Assembly: GCF_050717515.1 (NCBI RefSeq)
Contig: NZ_JBOITL010000032.1
Span: 1 to 64,000 of the forward strand
Source of the DNA: Clostridium_AD sp050717515
GTDB lineage: Bacteria > Bacillota > Clostridia > Clostridiales > Clostridiaceae
DNA: 64,000 bases
Direction: 5' to 3'
Shown: piece by piece, positions 34,773 through 44,215 of the stretch
Numbering within the stretch: position 1 is the stretch's first letter
How the letters are laid out: each line of letters opens with the position of its first letter
The notes under the pieces: model-generated
What the model saw: the letters and a program-made list of their open reading frames with translations, nothing else
Database searches by the model: none
Told to the model about the DNA's origin: nothing
Program-made: the position numbers and the translations under genes

Positions 34773-35771
34773 ATGAAAAAACTAATTAATAACCCAGAAT
34801 TTGTTGTTGAGGAGATGCTGGAAGGTATAGTAATGGCACATCCAGATTATGTTAGGAAACTTGAAAATGCAGATGTACTTGTTAGAAAAAATTCTCCTAT
34901 ATCAGGAAAAGTTGCATTAGTTAGTGGGGGCGGAAGTGGACATGAACCAGCACATGGCGGATATGTAGGAATGGGAATGTTAGATGCAGCAGTGTGTGGT
35001 GCAGTATTTACATCTCCAACTCCAGATCAAATATATGAAGCTGTAAAAGCAGTCCATGGTGGACTTGGAGTTCTTCTAGTAGTTAAAAATTATACAGGAG
35101 ATATAATGAATTTTGAAATGGCCAGTGAAATGGCTGAGATGGATGGAATAAAAATTGCAAGCGTTGTTGTTAATGATGATGTAGCAGTTGAAAATAGTCT
35201 TTTTACAGCTGGAAGACGCGGCATAGCAGGAACTGTATTTGTTCATAAAATAGCTGGGGCAAAAGCAGAAACGGGAGCAAGCCTTGAGGAAGTTAAGGCA
35301 GTAGCTGAAAAGGTAATAGCAAATGTAGGAAGTATGGGAATGGCAATAACACCTTGCATAGTTCCTGCAGCAGGTAAACCTAATTTTAGTTTAGCCCAAG
35401 ATGAAGTTGAAATTGGCATAGGTATACATGGGGAACCAGGTACGCATAAAGAAACTCTTAAACCCGTTGATGAAATAGTAGAGCACATGGTTTTGAAAAT
35501 ATTAAATGATATGCCAATGGAGCCAGGGGCGCAAGTTGCAGTTATGATTAATGGACTTGCATCTACACCATTAATGGAGCTTTATATTGTTAATAGAAAA
35601 GTTCATAAGATGTTAGAAGAAAAGGGAGTAAAGATTTATAAAACATTTGTTGGAGAATTTATGACCTCTCTTGAAATGGCAGGATTTTCTGTTACATTAT
35701 TAAAACTTGATGATGAATTAAAGGTTCTATTAGATGCACCAGCAGATACACCAGCGTTAAAAGTGTTATAG
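34773..35771 (+). CDS. dhaK: Dihydroxyacetone kinase subunit DhaK
   Basis: Substrate-binding subunit of the PTS-dependent dihydroxyacetone kinase, 332 residues. SGGGSGHEPAHGGYVGMGMLD is the conserved N-terminal binding loop (here written in full only up to 20 residues), and the His that forms the hemiaminal bond with dihydroxyacetone lies in GIHGEPGTHK. First gene of dhaK-dhaL-dhaM. Preceded by GGAGGCG. Confidence 0.93.
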   Translation: MKKLINNPEFVVEEMLEGIVMAHPDYVRKLENADVLVRKNSPISGKVALVSGGGSGHEPAHGGYVGMGMLDAAVCGAVFTSPTPDQIYEAVKAVHGGLGVLLVVKNYTGDIMNFEMASEMAEMDGIKIASVVVNDDVAVENSLFTAGRRGIAGTVFVHKIAGAKAETGASLEEVKAVAEKVIANVGSMGMAITPCIVPAAGKPNFSLAQDEVEIGIGIHGEPGTHKETLKPVDEIVEHMVLKILNDMPMEPGAQVAVMINGLASTPLMELYIVNRKVHKMLEEKGVKIYKTFVGEFMTSLEMAGFSVTLLKLDDELKVLLDAPADTPALKVL

Positions 35772-35833
35772 CATAATAATGCCTCTGATAATTTAAAATC
35801 AAAACATTTTAGTATATAAGGGAGGTAATAAAA

Positions 35834-36484
35834 ATGAGCATTTCAGGATTACAAGTAATTTCAATATTAAATAAAATCGCAAATGTAATTGAAGAAAATA
35901 AGAGTTATTTATGTGAGCTAGATGCAGCTATAGGTGATGGAGATCATGGAATTAACATGAATAAGGGGTTTAATGCTGTTAAAGAAAAATTAAGAGACGA
36001 TAATGGATCCGACATTGGAGAAATTCTTAAGAACACCGGAATGGCATTAGTTTCAAACGTAGGAGGTGCATCAGGACCACTATATGGAACAGCCTTTATG
36101 AAAGCGGCTTTAGAAGTTAAGGGAAAAGAAAATATAGATATTGAAGATTTTATTAAAATATTAGAGGCAGCCTTAGGCGGAGTTTTGATGCGAGGAAAAG
36201 CGGTTAGAGGAGAAAAAACAATGATAGATGCTATAGCACCAGCTATTGATGCTATGAAAGAAGCTTTAAAAGCTGGATTAATGCCAATAGATATTTTAAA
36301 AGCTTCAAAAGATGCAGCAATAAAGGGAGTGGAATATACAAAAACTATAATTGCTACTAAGGGAAGAGCTAGTTATCTTGGAGAAAGAAGTATTGGTCAT
36401 CAAGATGCAGGAGCAACTTCAAGCTATTTAATATTAAATACTATTTATGAAGAAGTAAAGGACATAAAGGAAGGAATGGTGTAA
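35834..36484 (+). CDS. dhaL: Dihydroxyacetone kinase subunit DhaL
   Basis: ADP-binding subunit, 216 residues, which passes phosphate from DhaM to dihydroxyacetone. The Mg-ADP site DAAIGDGDHGINMNKGF is intact, followed by GGASGPLYGTAF and RGKAVRGEKTMIDA. GGAGG precedes the ATG. Stop is 3 bp before dhaM. Confidence 0.93.
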   Translation: MSISGLQVISILNKIANVIEENKSYLCELDAAIGDGDHGINMNKGFNAVKEKLRDDNGSDIGEILKNTGMALVSNVGGASGPLYGTAFMKAALEVKGKENIDIEDFIKILEAALGGVLMRGKAVRGEKTMIDAIAPAIDAMKEALKAGLMPIDILKASKDAAIKGVEYTKTIIATKGRASYLGERSIGHQDAGATSSYLILNTIYEEVKDIKEGMV

Positions 36485-36487
36485 TAT

Positions 36488-36877
36488 ATGGTAGGAATTG
36501 TAATAATTTCTCATAGTAGTAAAGTTGCAGAAGGCGTAAAAGAGTTAGCACTTCAAATGGCTGATAATGCCCCTATTGTAGCAGCTGGCGGGAGTAAAGA
36601 TAATGGGCTAGGAACGGATATAGAAAAAATTATTTTGGCCATAAACAAAGTATATTCAGAAGACGGTGTAGCAATATTATTTGATCTTGGTAGTGCATAT
36701 ATGAATGCACAGATGGCTATTGAAACTCTTTCAGAAGAAATGCAGAAAAATGTTGTTATTATTGATGCGGCTTTAGTTGAAGGAGCAATTGTAGTGGCAG
36801 TGGAAAGTAGCATTGGTAAAAATTTAGTAGAGATTCAAGGAGCGGTTAAGGGGTTATGTCTTCATAAAATGCCGTAA
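36488..36877 (+). CDS. dhaM: Phosphocarrier subunit DhaM (EIIA-like)
   Basis: Single-domain DhaM, 129 residues, homologous to mannose-type EIIA. The phospho-His is in VIISHSSKVAEG (residue 9); GGSKDNGLGTDIEKI and LFDLGSAYMN follow. It takes phosphate from HPr and recharges DhaL. No fused HPr or EI domains, unlike E. coli. Closes the operon. Confidence 0.92.
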   Translation: MVGIVIISHSSKVAEGVKELALQMADNAPIVAAGGSKDNGLGTDIEKIILAINKVYSEDGVAILFDLGSAYMNAQMAIETLSEEMQKNVVIIDAALVEGAIVVAVESSIGKNLVEIQGAVKGLCLHKMP

Positions 36878-36981
36878 AAATCATATTATTAATAGATTAA
36901 TTTAATTGCATTTGCTGCTATAATCATTATTTCTAAAAATAGATATAATGGATTATAAAACTTAAAATGAAGGTGAGTAAT

Positions 36982-38205
36982 ATGTTAACTTGTAACAAAG
37001 ATAGAGTGCAAAATAAAATTGAAACATTTGCCACATTTGGTGATGCTGGACATGGAGGTATCACAAGATTTTCACTGTCGGAAGAAGCACTTGGGGCAAG
37101 AGCAGAATTTGTAAAACGAATGAGGGTACTTGGTATTGAAACTGTAACCGATGATATGGCGAATATGTATGCAACTCTTCCTGGAACAGAAACTGATCTT
37201 CCTAGAATAGTGATGGCATCCCATTGTGATTCTGTTAGAAATGGTGGTAACTACGATGGTATTCTGGGAGTTATTACAGCAATGGAAGTAGTTGAAACAA
37301 TTGCTACAGAAAAGATTTCTCATAGGCATCCAATTACAGCTATGATTTGGACCAATGAAGAAGGGTCACTTTACCCACCTGCAATGATGTCATCGGGTGT
37401 TGTTTGCGGTAAGTTTGACAAAGCTGAGATGTTGGATTCAAAGAGTTCAAAAGGAAAGACCTTCGGCGAAGCTTTGAAACAGAGTGGATATGTAGGTGAC
37501 GCTGGGAACAGACTAAGTCCTAAAGATTACATGGCAATGCTGGAGCTACATATCGAACAGGGGCCTGTACTTGAAGCTGAAAACAAGCAAATTGGTGTTG
37601 TAGAGGGTGTTGTGGGGATGGTTAACTACAGAATAAGGACTTATGGACAGTCCGATCACGCAGGAACTACGCCAATGCCATATAGAAGAGATGCCCTTTT
37701 GGCTGCAGCCTCTGCTCTTAAGTACTTACATGTAGAACTTGATAAGCTTGATAGTAGTCTTGTTTACACAACAGGTGAAATCCTTTGTCATCCATGTGTG
37801 CATACTGTTATTCCAGACCTTGTTGATTTCTCATTGGATGCAAGACATCAGAACCCAAAAGTCATTAAACAAGTTGTTGAAATAATCAAGAACATGCCTA
37901 AGGAGTTTGATAAATGCGAAGTGAAGTATCAAAAGGCATGGGCGCGAAGCACAATTGAATTCAATGAAGAGTTAGTAGGTTTCACTGAGAAGAGTGCGGA
38001 TGCATATGGATATACAAGTAAAAGAATGTACAGTGGAGCAGGACATGATGCACAGTTTGTAGCTGAGATAATTCCTACTACTATGATCTTTGTTCCAAGT
38101 AAGGATGGACACAGCCATTGTGAACCTGAGTTCACATCTGTTGAAGAATGTTTTAGAGGTATAAACGTAGTTCTTCAGACAGTTTTGGAGATTGATAAGA
38201 AATAG
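36982..38205 (+). CDS. M20-family amidohydrolase (allantoate/N-carbamoyl-amino acid type)
   Basis: Zinc-dependent hydrolase of 407 residues. The metal motifs ASHCDSVRNGGNYDGILG and WTNEEGSLYPP, the dimerisation-domain piece GQSDHAGTTPM and GAGHDAQF match allantoate amidohydrolase and N-carbamoyl-L-amino acid hydrolase. Ureide or pyrimidine-derived nitrogen is the likely source. ATG 36982 fits the ribosome site GAAGGTGAG better than ATG 36967. Base use is slightly richer in GC than its neighbours. Confidence 0.85.
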   Translation: MLTCNKDRVQNKIETFATFGDAGHGGITRFSLSEEALGARAEFVKRMRVLGIETVTDDMANMYATLPGTETDLPRIVMASHCDSVRNGGNYDGILGVITAMEVVETIATEKISHRHPITAMIWTNEEGSLYPPAMMSSGVVCGKFDKAEMLDSKSSKGKTFGEALKQSGYVGDAGNRLSPKDYMAMLELHIEQGPVLEAENKQIGVVEGVVGMVNYRIRTYGQSDHAGTTPMPYRRDALLAAASALKYLHVELDKLDSSLVYTTGEILCHPCVHTVIPDLVDFSLDARHQNPKVIKQVVEIIKNMPKEFDKCEVKYQKAWARSTIEFNEELVGFTEKSADAYGYTSKRMYSGAGHDAQFVAEIIPTTMIFVPSKDGHSHCEPEFTSVEECFRGINVVLQTVLEIDKK

Positions 38206-38279
38206 GGGATTTAAAGAGTTAGATAAAAATTTAAGTGAATATGGACAGAAGTCTTAAATTTAAGATTGAAATAATAAAA

Positions 38280-38311
38280 GGGTCAGAGATTATATATCTC
38301 TGACCCTATTT
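38280..38311 (+). terminator. Terminator after the amidohydrolase
   Basis: GGGTCAGAGAT / ATCTCTGACCC with a five-base loop, then TATTTT. Strong. Confidence 0.9.
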
Positions 38312-38321
38312 TAGTTAATAA

Positions 38322-38345
38322 GCAGTATTTAGTGCTAAATACTGC
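38322..38345. promoter_or_regulatory. Perfect palindrome upstream of the [NiFe]-hydrogenase operon
   Basis: GCAGTATTTAG / CTAAATACTGC with a TG centre: 11-bp arms, about 60 bp before the first hydrogenase gene. There is no T-run, so an operator is more likely than a terminator. Regulator unknown. Confidence 0.55.
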
Positions 38346-38403
38346 ATAATGGAAAGATTTTTTAAGTATATATATATATGAGGGATAAATAGGAGGGAAA
38401 GTT

Positions 38404-39273
38404 TTGCATGAAAGAGCAGTTATAAACAAGGCTATAGATGATATTCATAGGGGTTATGCAAAAAAAATAAATTTCATATGGATGGAGGCTAACGGCTGCA
38501 CAGGAAATATAATTTCATTTCTTAATTCAGACCAGCCAGATGTTCCTTATTTCCTAGAACAAATGGTTAACTTAAAATTTAGCCCTAGTCTTATGCAAGC
38601 ACAAGGTGAAGTTGCTTATGAAAAATTCTTAGAAGTTTTAGATACAGATTTTATATTAGGAGTAGAAGGGGCCCTAACTAATATGGATGAGGGATTCTAT
38701 AACATATTTGCAACATATAAAGGGCGACGAATACCTACAGCAGAAGCTATTAATTTAGCAGCTCAAAAGGCAAAAGCAATAATAGCTATTGGAACTTGTG
38801 CTTCATTTGGAGGGATATCAGCGGCTAGACCCAATCCAACAGGATGCGTAAGTTTAGGAGAGTTCCTTTCTCGAGAGGTAATAAATATTCCAGGCTGCCC
38901 AGCTAATCCTCTTTGGGTTATGGGAACTATAGCTAGTATTATTTTGTATAAAAAAGTGGAAATAGATGAGAAAGGGCGCCCGATAATGTTTTTTAAAGAA
39001 ACTAACCACACTAATTGCGGAAGGCGCTCATATTTCGATAATAAAGTCTATGCAGATAAACTAGGAGAAAAACAGTGCATGTTAAAGATTGGATGCAGGG
39101 GGCCTATTACAAAAGCATACTGCCCACTTGGAAGGTGGAATTCTAGAATTAATTGGCCAGTTGATGCGAATACACCTTGTATAGGTTGTGCTAGTGAGTA
39201 TTTTCCAGATGGCACGGAACCTTTTGTTAAGTACTTAGAGGGAGATTTGAAACCAGAGGCAGATAACAATTGA
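38404..39273 (+). CDS. [NiFe]-hydrogenase small subunit
   Basis: Iron-sulfur electron-transfer subunit, 289 residues, TTG start after AGGAGGG. Cluster ligands: EANGCTGN, IGTCASFGG and IPGCPANP (proximal cluster), NHTNCGRR, GCRGPITKAYCPLGRWN, and TPCIGCASEYFPDG. The proximal motif CxxC is CTGN here, so one Cys is replaced by Asn, reminiscent of the oxygen-insensitive HhyS group, where it is Asp. No Tat signal is present, so the enzyme should be cytosolic. Pairs with the large subunit 31 bp downstream. Confidence 0.85.
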   Translation: MHERAVINKAIDDIHRGYAKKINFIWMEANGCTGNIISFLNSDQPDVPYFLEQMVNLKFSPSLMQAQGEVAYEKFLEVLDTDFILGVEGALTNMDEGFYNIFATYKGRRIPTAEAINLAAQKAKAIIAIGTCASFGGISAARPNPTGCVSLGEFLSREVINIPGCPANPLWVMGTIASIILYKKVEIDEKGRPIMFFKETNHTNCGRRSYFDNKVYADKLGEKQCMLKIGCRGPITKAYCPLGRWNSRINWPVDANTPCIGCASEYFPDGTEPFVKYLEGDLKPEADNN

Positions 39274-39304
39274 TAATTAATATTTATTCTGGGAAGAGGT
39301 GATT

Positions 39305-40708
39305 GTGGTGACTACCAAAATAACAATAGATCCTATAACTAGAATTATGGGACCTTTAAGTATAGAAGTAGAAATTAAAAAAAATAAAATAGTTAATGCT
39401 AAAAGCAGTGGAATCCAGTTTAGAGGCTTTGAAAAGATGTTAATAGGACGGTTTCCATTAGATGCAGTCTATTTTACAGAAAGAATATGCGGTATATGTT
39501 CTGTTTCCCATGGTCTAGTAGCAAGTTTGGCACTAGAAAATGCACTAAAGATAAAGCCTAATGAGAATGGAGTAAAAATAAGAAATTTTGCACATGGGGC
39601 GGAGTATCTTCAAAATATTATAAGGCAAATTTGTATCTTTGCATTCCCGGATTATGTAAATATATCAGTGGTTCCAGGAAATTTAGACTATGATTTTAGA
39701 ATACCCACCAAAAACACAGAGAAAATAAATAGTGACTATATAAAGGCTATGGAATATAGTCGCCTTGCCCATGAAATAGTAGCGCTTATAGGGGGGAAGG
39801 CACCGCATAGTCATGGTGTATTTGTGGGGGGAACTACTGTGAATATGGATGCTTCTAAAATTATAAGAATGAAATCTATTCTACAATCTATTAGTGCATT
39901 TATGGGTGAAAACATGGTTTACGATATAGATATTATAGCCCATTATTATCCGGAGTATTTTAAAATTGGTAGTGGAACAAAAAATCTATTAACCTATGGA
40001 TTATTTCATGATTTGCCTGAAAAAGAGATGCAATATGTACAGCCTTCAACTTATATTGATGGTGAGGTAGCTAGTTTGGATGCAAAAGCAATAACAGAGA
40101 GTTCGGCATTTTCTTGGTACAGTGATTCGAAAGCTAGTGAAGTTCCATCAAATGCCCCCTCTGAAATGGATATTAAAAAGCCTGGGGCTTATACCTTTAT
40201 CAAAGCACCTAGGTATAGTGGTAAGGTAGTACAGGTTGGACCGCTTGCGCGTATGATTTTATCAGGCTCCTATAAAAACAGTATATCTACCATGGATAGG
40301 CTTATGGCTCGGGTATTAGAAGGTAAGAAGCTTTGCGAAAAAATGCTTATATTACTCCAGGCAATAGAACCAATACCTGCAGTACAGGAAAAATATATTA
40401 TCCCAGATAGCGCACAGGGAATAGGACTTTGTGATGCGGTTCGCGGAGCTCTCGGACATTGGACTACTATAGAAAAAGGTGTCATAAAAAATTGCGATAT
40501 AGTTACTCCTACTGCCTGGAATCTATCACCCTTAGATGACCTGGGACAACATGGAGCTCTTGAGAGTGCGCTTATTGGTACTGAAATTGAAAATCTTAAA
40601 AATCCTTTAGAGATAGGTCGCATAGTGCGCTCCTTTGATCCTTGTATATCTTGTGCTACCCATGTTATTACAGAATGTGCTGAGCCTTATTATATTTGTA
40701 TACAATAA
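39305..40708 (+). CDS. [NiFe]-hydrogenase large subunit
   Basis: Catalytic subunit, about 467 residues. The four Ni ligands are in ERICGICSVSHG (N-terminal CxxC) and DPCISCATH (C-terminal CxxC). The 14 residues after that His form the cleavable tail removed by the protease encoded at 41449. Start is GTG; 39299, 39305 and 39308 are all possible, and 39305 is chosen for its spacing from AAGAGG. No cytochrome b or diaphorase gene follows, so the electron partner is unknown. Confidence 0.88.
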   Translation: MVTTKITIDPITRIMGPLSIEVEIKKNKIVNAKSSGIQFRGFEKMLIGRFPLDAVYFTERICGICSVSHGLVASLALENALKIKPNENGVKIRNFAHGAEYLQNIIRQICIFAFPDYVNISVVPGNLDYDFRIPTKNTEKINSDYIKAMEYSRLAHEIVALIGGKAPHSHGVFVGGTTVNMDASKIIRMKSILQSISAFMGENMVYDIDIIAHYYPEYFKIGSGTKNLLTYGLFHDLPEKEMQYVQPSTYIDGEVASLDAKAITESSAFSWYSDSKASEVPSNAPSEMDIKKPGAYTFIKAPRYSGKVVQVGPLARMILSGSYKNSISTMDRLMARVLEGKKLCEKMLILLQAIEPIPAVQEKYIIPDSAQGIGLCDAVRGALGHWTTIEKGVIKNCDIVTPTAWNLSPLDDLGQHGALESALIGTEIENLKNPLEIGRIVRSFDPCISCATHVITECAEPYYICIQ

Positions 40709-40723
40709 AAGGAGACAAGGAAG

Positions 40724-41392
40724 ATGAGCGAAATTAAAATTAATGTTAATATGTTAAATACTAATGAAGAGATTCATATGGAAAATAAAAAGCTCTTTGA
40801 TGGAGAGAGCATATTTGTTATAAATTTAATGAGTTCTCCAGGGTCTGGTAAAACATCTATACTTGAAAAATTAATCCCTAAGCTAATACAAAACTTAAAT
40901 ATGGCGGTTATTGAAGGGGACTTATACACCACTAAAGATGCACAGCGTATTGAAGCTAAGGGTGTCCCCGTGGTACAAATTAATACTGAGGGGCCTTGCT
41001 ATTTAGATGGAGCAATGGTAAGGGAAGCAGCACTAAATTTTGATTTACGGGAGATAGATCTTATAATTATAGAAAATGTGGGGTGCTTAGTGTCCCCAGC
41101 AGAATTTGACCTTGGTGAGGATATAAAGATTTGCGTGCTTAGTGTCACAGAGGGCAATGACAAGCCTTTAAAATATCCAATGATGTTTGAAAAAAGTGTA
41201 GCCATAATTTTAAATAAAATTGATTTAATTGAATTCACGGATTTTATGGAAGGTGAGTTTTATAGTGATATTAAACTAATAAATAATAAGGCAAAGATAT
41301 TTCAAACTTCCTGTACTGAAAACTATGGAATAGATGAATTAAGTGAATGGATTTTGAAAGAAGTAAACAAGAAAATAATTAGTCAACAATAA
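40724..41392 (+). CDS. hypB: Hydrogenase nickel-insertion GTPase HypB, unusual metal site
   Basis: GTPase of 222 residues that helps insert nickel into the large subunit. P-loop SSPGSGKT (about residue 38), IENVG and NKIDL are intact. The usual metal-site residues are altered: GKGCH is GPCY here (the His is Tyr) and NLVCP is CLVSP (the Cys has moved two places). There is no His-rich or CXXCGC N-terminus. Other hyp genes are not in the window. Confidence 0.85.
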   Translation: MSEIKINVNMLNTNEEIHMENKKLFDGESIFVINLMSSPGSGKTSILEKLIPKLIQNLNMAVIEGDLYTTKDAQRIEAKGVPVVQINTEGPCYLDGAMVREAALNFDLREIDLIIIENVGCLVSPAEFDLGEDIKICVLSVTEGNDKPLKYPMMFEKSVAIILNKIDLIEFTDFMEGEFYSDIKLINNKAKIFQTSCTENYGIDELSEWILKEVNKKIISQQ

Positions 41393-41402
41393 AAAGTTTA
41401 AG

Positions 41403-41426
41403 GTCCTGTTTATAGCAGGACTCTTT
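41403..41426 (+). terminator. Small hairpin between hypB and the protease
   Basis: GTCCTG / CAGGAC stem (41403-41408, 41416-41421), then CTCTTTT. May be a weak terminator or a processing site. Confidence 0.45.
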
Positions 41427-41448
41427 TATATGAAGGGGTTGAGTTAAT

Positions 41449-41856
41449 ATGGGCAAAAAAGTCATTGCTATAGGTAATAGATTAATGATGGATGATGCAG
41501 TAGCAGTAATGATTTTAGAAAAAATTAAAACCGAATTAGAGGATAAAAATATAGAAACTATTATAGGAGAAACAGATGTGGACTTTTGTTTTTCAAAATT
41601 AAATAAGCAAGACATATTTTATATTATAGATTCAACATATTATGGCAATGTTCCAGGCACGGTAACTTTTAAAAAATTAAAAGACATTAAAAACACCAGC
41701 GGTTACTGTAGGTCTATTCATTCTTTAGGGTTAATAGAACTGGTAAATATGTATAAGATGGATATTAAGGGGTATTTTATAGGAATAGAAATTGCTAATA
41801 TAGATATAAATATTGGGTTAAGTCATATACTGCAAGGAGAAAGATTATATATCTAG
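41449..41856 (+). CDS. Hydrogenase maturation protease (HycI/HyaD-like)
   Basis: Endopeptidase of 135 residues expected to cut the C-terminal tail of the large subunit after nickel insertion. AIGNRLMMDDAVAV fits the family motif GIGN-DD, with Asp where HybD has the Ni-binding Glu16; IIDSTYYG and SIHSLGLIEL supply the other Asp and His. Small for the family (usually 150-165), but complete. Confidence 0.8.
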   Translation: MGKKVIAIGNRLMMDDAVAVMILEKIKTELEDKNIETIIGETDVDFCFSKLNKQDIFYIIDSTYYGNVPGTVTFKKLKDIKNTSGYCRSIHSLGLIELVNMYKMDIKGYFIGIEIANIDINIGLSHILQGERLYI

Positions 41857-42014
41857 AAACATATTGAATTTTATAATATGAGGGATTTTTTTATGCTACC
41901 TAAACAGATTAGTTTACGACTTGTTATTTATTTGAATGTGCATTATGATTAAAATGAGGATTTTTACAAAAGATATAGGAAAAATAAATAATATTTATTT
42001 TTTTGGAGGGCTAA

Positions 42015-43253
42015 ATGTCAAAAACAAACAAATATATTATAATATCATTAATTGTATCACTATTTGGGGAGATATATTTTTATCCCTTTGAAAGCGGACT
42101 GAAATTTTCTGCGGGGGTAATTATTTTTAATTTATGTGTACTTATGATGGAGGATATGTCAGAAGTAACAATGGGGATTTTATGTGGCCTTGGGGTATTT
42201 ATGACAAGAAATATTTTTGGCGTATTACTTTTACACCATGATATTATAGATACAGTAATTTTTAATTTCCCCTCACTTTTATATTATTTAATCTATGGAG
42301 TTCTTCTTAAAATCACTAAAGTTAGGAAATATAAAAACAGTATAGTTAAAGCAATTTTTATATTGGCATTAACCGATTCGCTGTGTAATATAGGTGAAGC
42401 TGTTATAAGAAATGGCATTAATATTTATATTGTAAGAATGATATTTTTTGTGGGATTTATAAGAGGATCTATAACTTATCTAGCTTATCTCACTTATAAT
42501 AAGCAAAAATTATTTATTTTGAATAGTGAACATCAGAAGAGATACACTGATTTAAATTTATTAAATTCAAATATACAGGCAGAAATGTTTTATTTAAAGA
42601 AATCTATGAAGGATATCGAAAAGGTGATGTCAAAAAGTTATAGTTTATATGAGACCTATAAAAATGATGAATATTTGAGAGAAAAGACTTTGGACATTGC
42701 TAGAGAGGTACATGAGATAAAAAAAGATTATTATAGAGTTTTAAAGGGATTTGAAGCACTTATAAATAATTTTGAAAATGAAGATGCTATGATTCTTTCA
42801 AATATTTTTACTATTATTAAAGATAACACTAGTAGATATATAAAAGAAAGTAATAAAGAAATAGGAATATCATTTCATTTTCAAACGGACTTTAATGTTG
42901 TGGTTCATTATAATTTATTTGTTATACTTAATAATTTAATTATAAATAGTATAGATGACTGTGAAAATAGTGATTCCATTAAAATATCCGAAAAAGAGGA
43001 CGAAGATAATATATATTTTGAGGTAACTGATACAGGAAAAGGGATTGATGAAGATATTCTTCCTTATATTTTCAATCCAGGTTTTACTACTAAGTATGAT
43101 GCTATAACAGGAGAAGCCTCTACGGGCATAGGGCTTTCACATGTAAAGAATATTGTTGATAATTTAGGCGGTAATATAGAGGTAAAATCAGATATAAATG
43201 TAGGAACTACATTTATATTAAAGTTACCTAAAAACTCACTGAATGGAGGATAG
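42015..43253 (+). CDS. GlnK-like (YcbA) sensor histidine kinase
   Basis: Kinase of 412 residues: six helices in about 1-165, a linker coiled coil, a short dimerisation region REVHEIKKDYYRVLKG with the phospho-His, then an ATPase domain with NNLIINSIDDCE, DTGKGIDEDIL and STGIGLSHVKNI. There is no HAMP. The type is that of Bacillus GlnK, which senses glutamine. It overlaps nothing; the regulator starts 2 bp later. Confidence 0.75.
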   Translation: MSKTNKYIIISLIVSLFGEIYFYPFESGLKFSAGVIIFNLCVLMMEDMSEVTMGILCGLGVFMTRNIFGVLLLHHDIIDTVIFNFPSLLYYLIYGVLLKITKVRKYKNSIVKAIFILALTDSLCNIGEAVIRNGINIYIVRMIFFVGFIRGSITYLAYLTYNKQKLFILNSEHQKRYTDLNLLNSNIQAEMFYLKKSMKDIEKVMSKSYSLYETYKNDEYLREKTLDIAREVHEIKKDYYRVLKGFEALINNFENEDAMILSNIFTIIKDNTSRYIKESNKEIGISFHFQTDFNVVVHYNLFVILNNLIINSIDDCENSDSIKISEKEDEDNIYFEVTDTGKGIDEDILPYIFNPGFTTKYDAITGEASTGIGLSHVKNIVDNLGGNIEVKSDINVGTTFILKLPKNSLNGG

Positions 43254-43255
43254 CT

Positions 43256-44131
43256 ATGGAAGGAACTTTTTTGATTGTTGATGATGATATTAATATTAGA
43301 AAAATGCTAGGGCTTCTTATAAAGAAAAACAATCTTGGAAAAGTTATATGTGAAATAGATAGTGGAAGGGATGCTGTGCAAGAGATTATGTTCTATAATC
43401 CGGATATAGTACTTATTGATCTTTTATTACCTATAGTGGATGGAATTGAAATAATGAAAGCTAGCAAAAAACAAGGATATAAGGGTAAGTTTATTATGAT
43501 ATCCCAGGTTGAAGATGAATCTCTGGTATCAAAAGCATATGAAAATGGAATAATTTTCTTTATAAGCAAACCTATAAACAGTATAGAGGTTATTAATGTT
43601 ATAAAAGGCATATGTCATAATATTGAGTTAGAACATTCACTAGCGCTTATAAAGAGTGCAGTATTAAACTTAAATAGTGATAAAAATGTAACAAGAGAAT
43701 TATTTATAGATGATGGAATAACTAATATTTTCGCTGATATAGGTATCGCTGGCGCTGTAGGAAGTAATGAGTTAATAAAAATCATACATAAAATAATAGA
43801 CTTTAAAAAAAGGAATCCAAATTCCACCTATAAGTTACAAAAAATATACTATGAAATCATACATGAAGAACAGGGAGAGGAAAATCTAAATGCAAACAAA
43901 AAAGCTTTAGAACAAAGGGTTAGAAGAACTATTCAAAAGGCTTTAGAGACTATATCTGAGCTAGGTTGTGATGATTATAGTAGTAGTGTTTTTATGGAAT
44001 ATAGCACTTTATTATTTGACTTTAAACAAGTAAGGCAGGAAATGAGACATATAAACAATGTTTTAGAGGAACCTGGAAAAATAAACACAAAAAAATTCAT
44101 TGAAAGTATTATCACTAAATTAGGCTCTTAA
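43256..44131 (+). CDS. GlnL-like (YcbB) response regulator
   Basis: Regulator of 291 residues: receiver (VDDDINIRK; phosphoacceptor in VLIDLLLPIVDG; FISKPI) and a C-terminal YcbB-type DNA-binding domain rather than a winged helix (ALEQRVRRTIQKALETISEL). In Bacillus the homologue controls glutamine use and transport. Here it precedes gltS, with a matching binding site. Confidence 0.8.
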   Translation: MEGTFLIVDDDINIRKMLGLLIKKNNLGKVICEIDSGRDAVQEIMFYNPDIVLIDLLLPIVDGIEIMKASKKQGYKGKFIMISQVEDESLVSKAYENGIIFFISKPINSIEVINVIKGICHNIELEHSLALIKSAVLNLNSDKNVTRELFIDDGITNIFADIGIAGAVGSNELIKIIHKIIDFKKRNPNSTYKLQKIYYEIIHEEQGEENLNANKKALEQRVRRTIQKALETISELGCDDYSSSVFMEYSTLLFDFKQVRQEMRHINNVLEEPGKINTKKFIESIITKLGS

Positions 44132-44215
44132 TGATTTTAACAGCATAGCTTAAATTCACAATAAATGGTATGAATGGTTTGAAAATTTAATTTTAACCTG
44201 TAGTATCTTGTAGTA

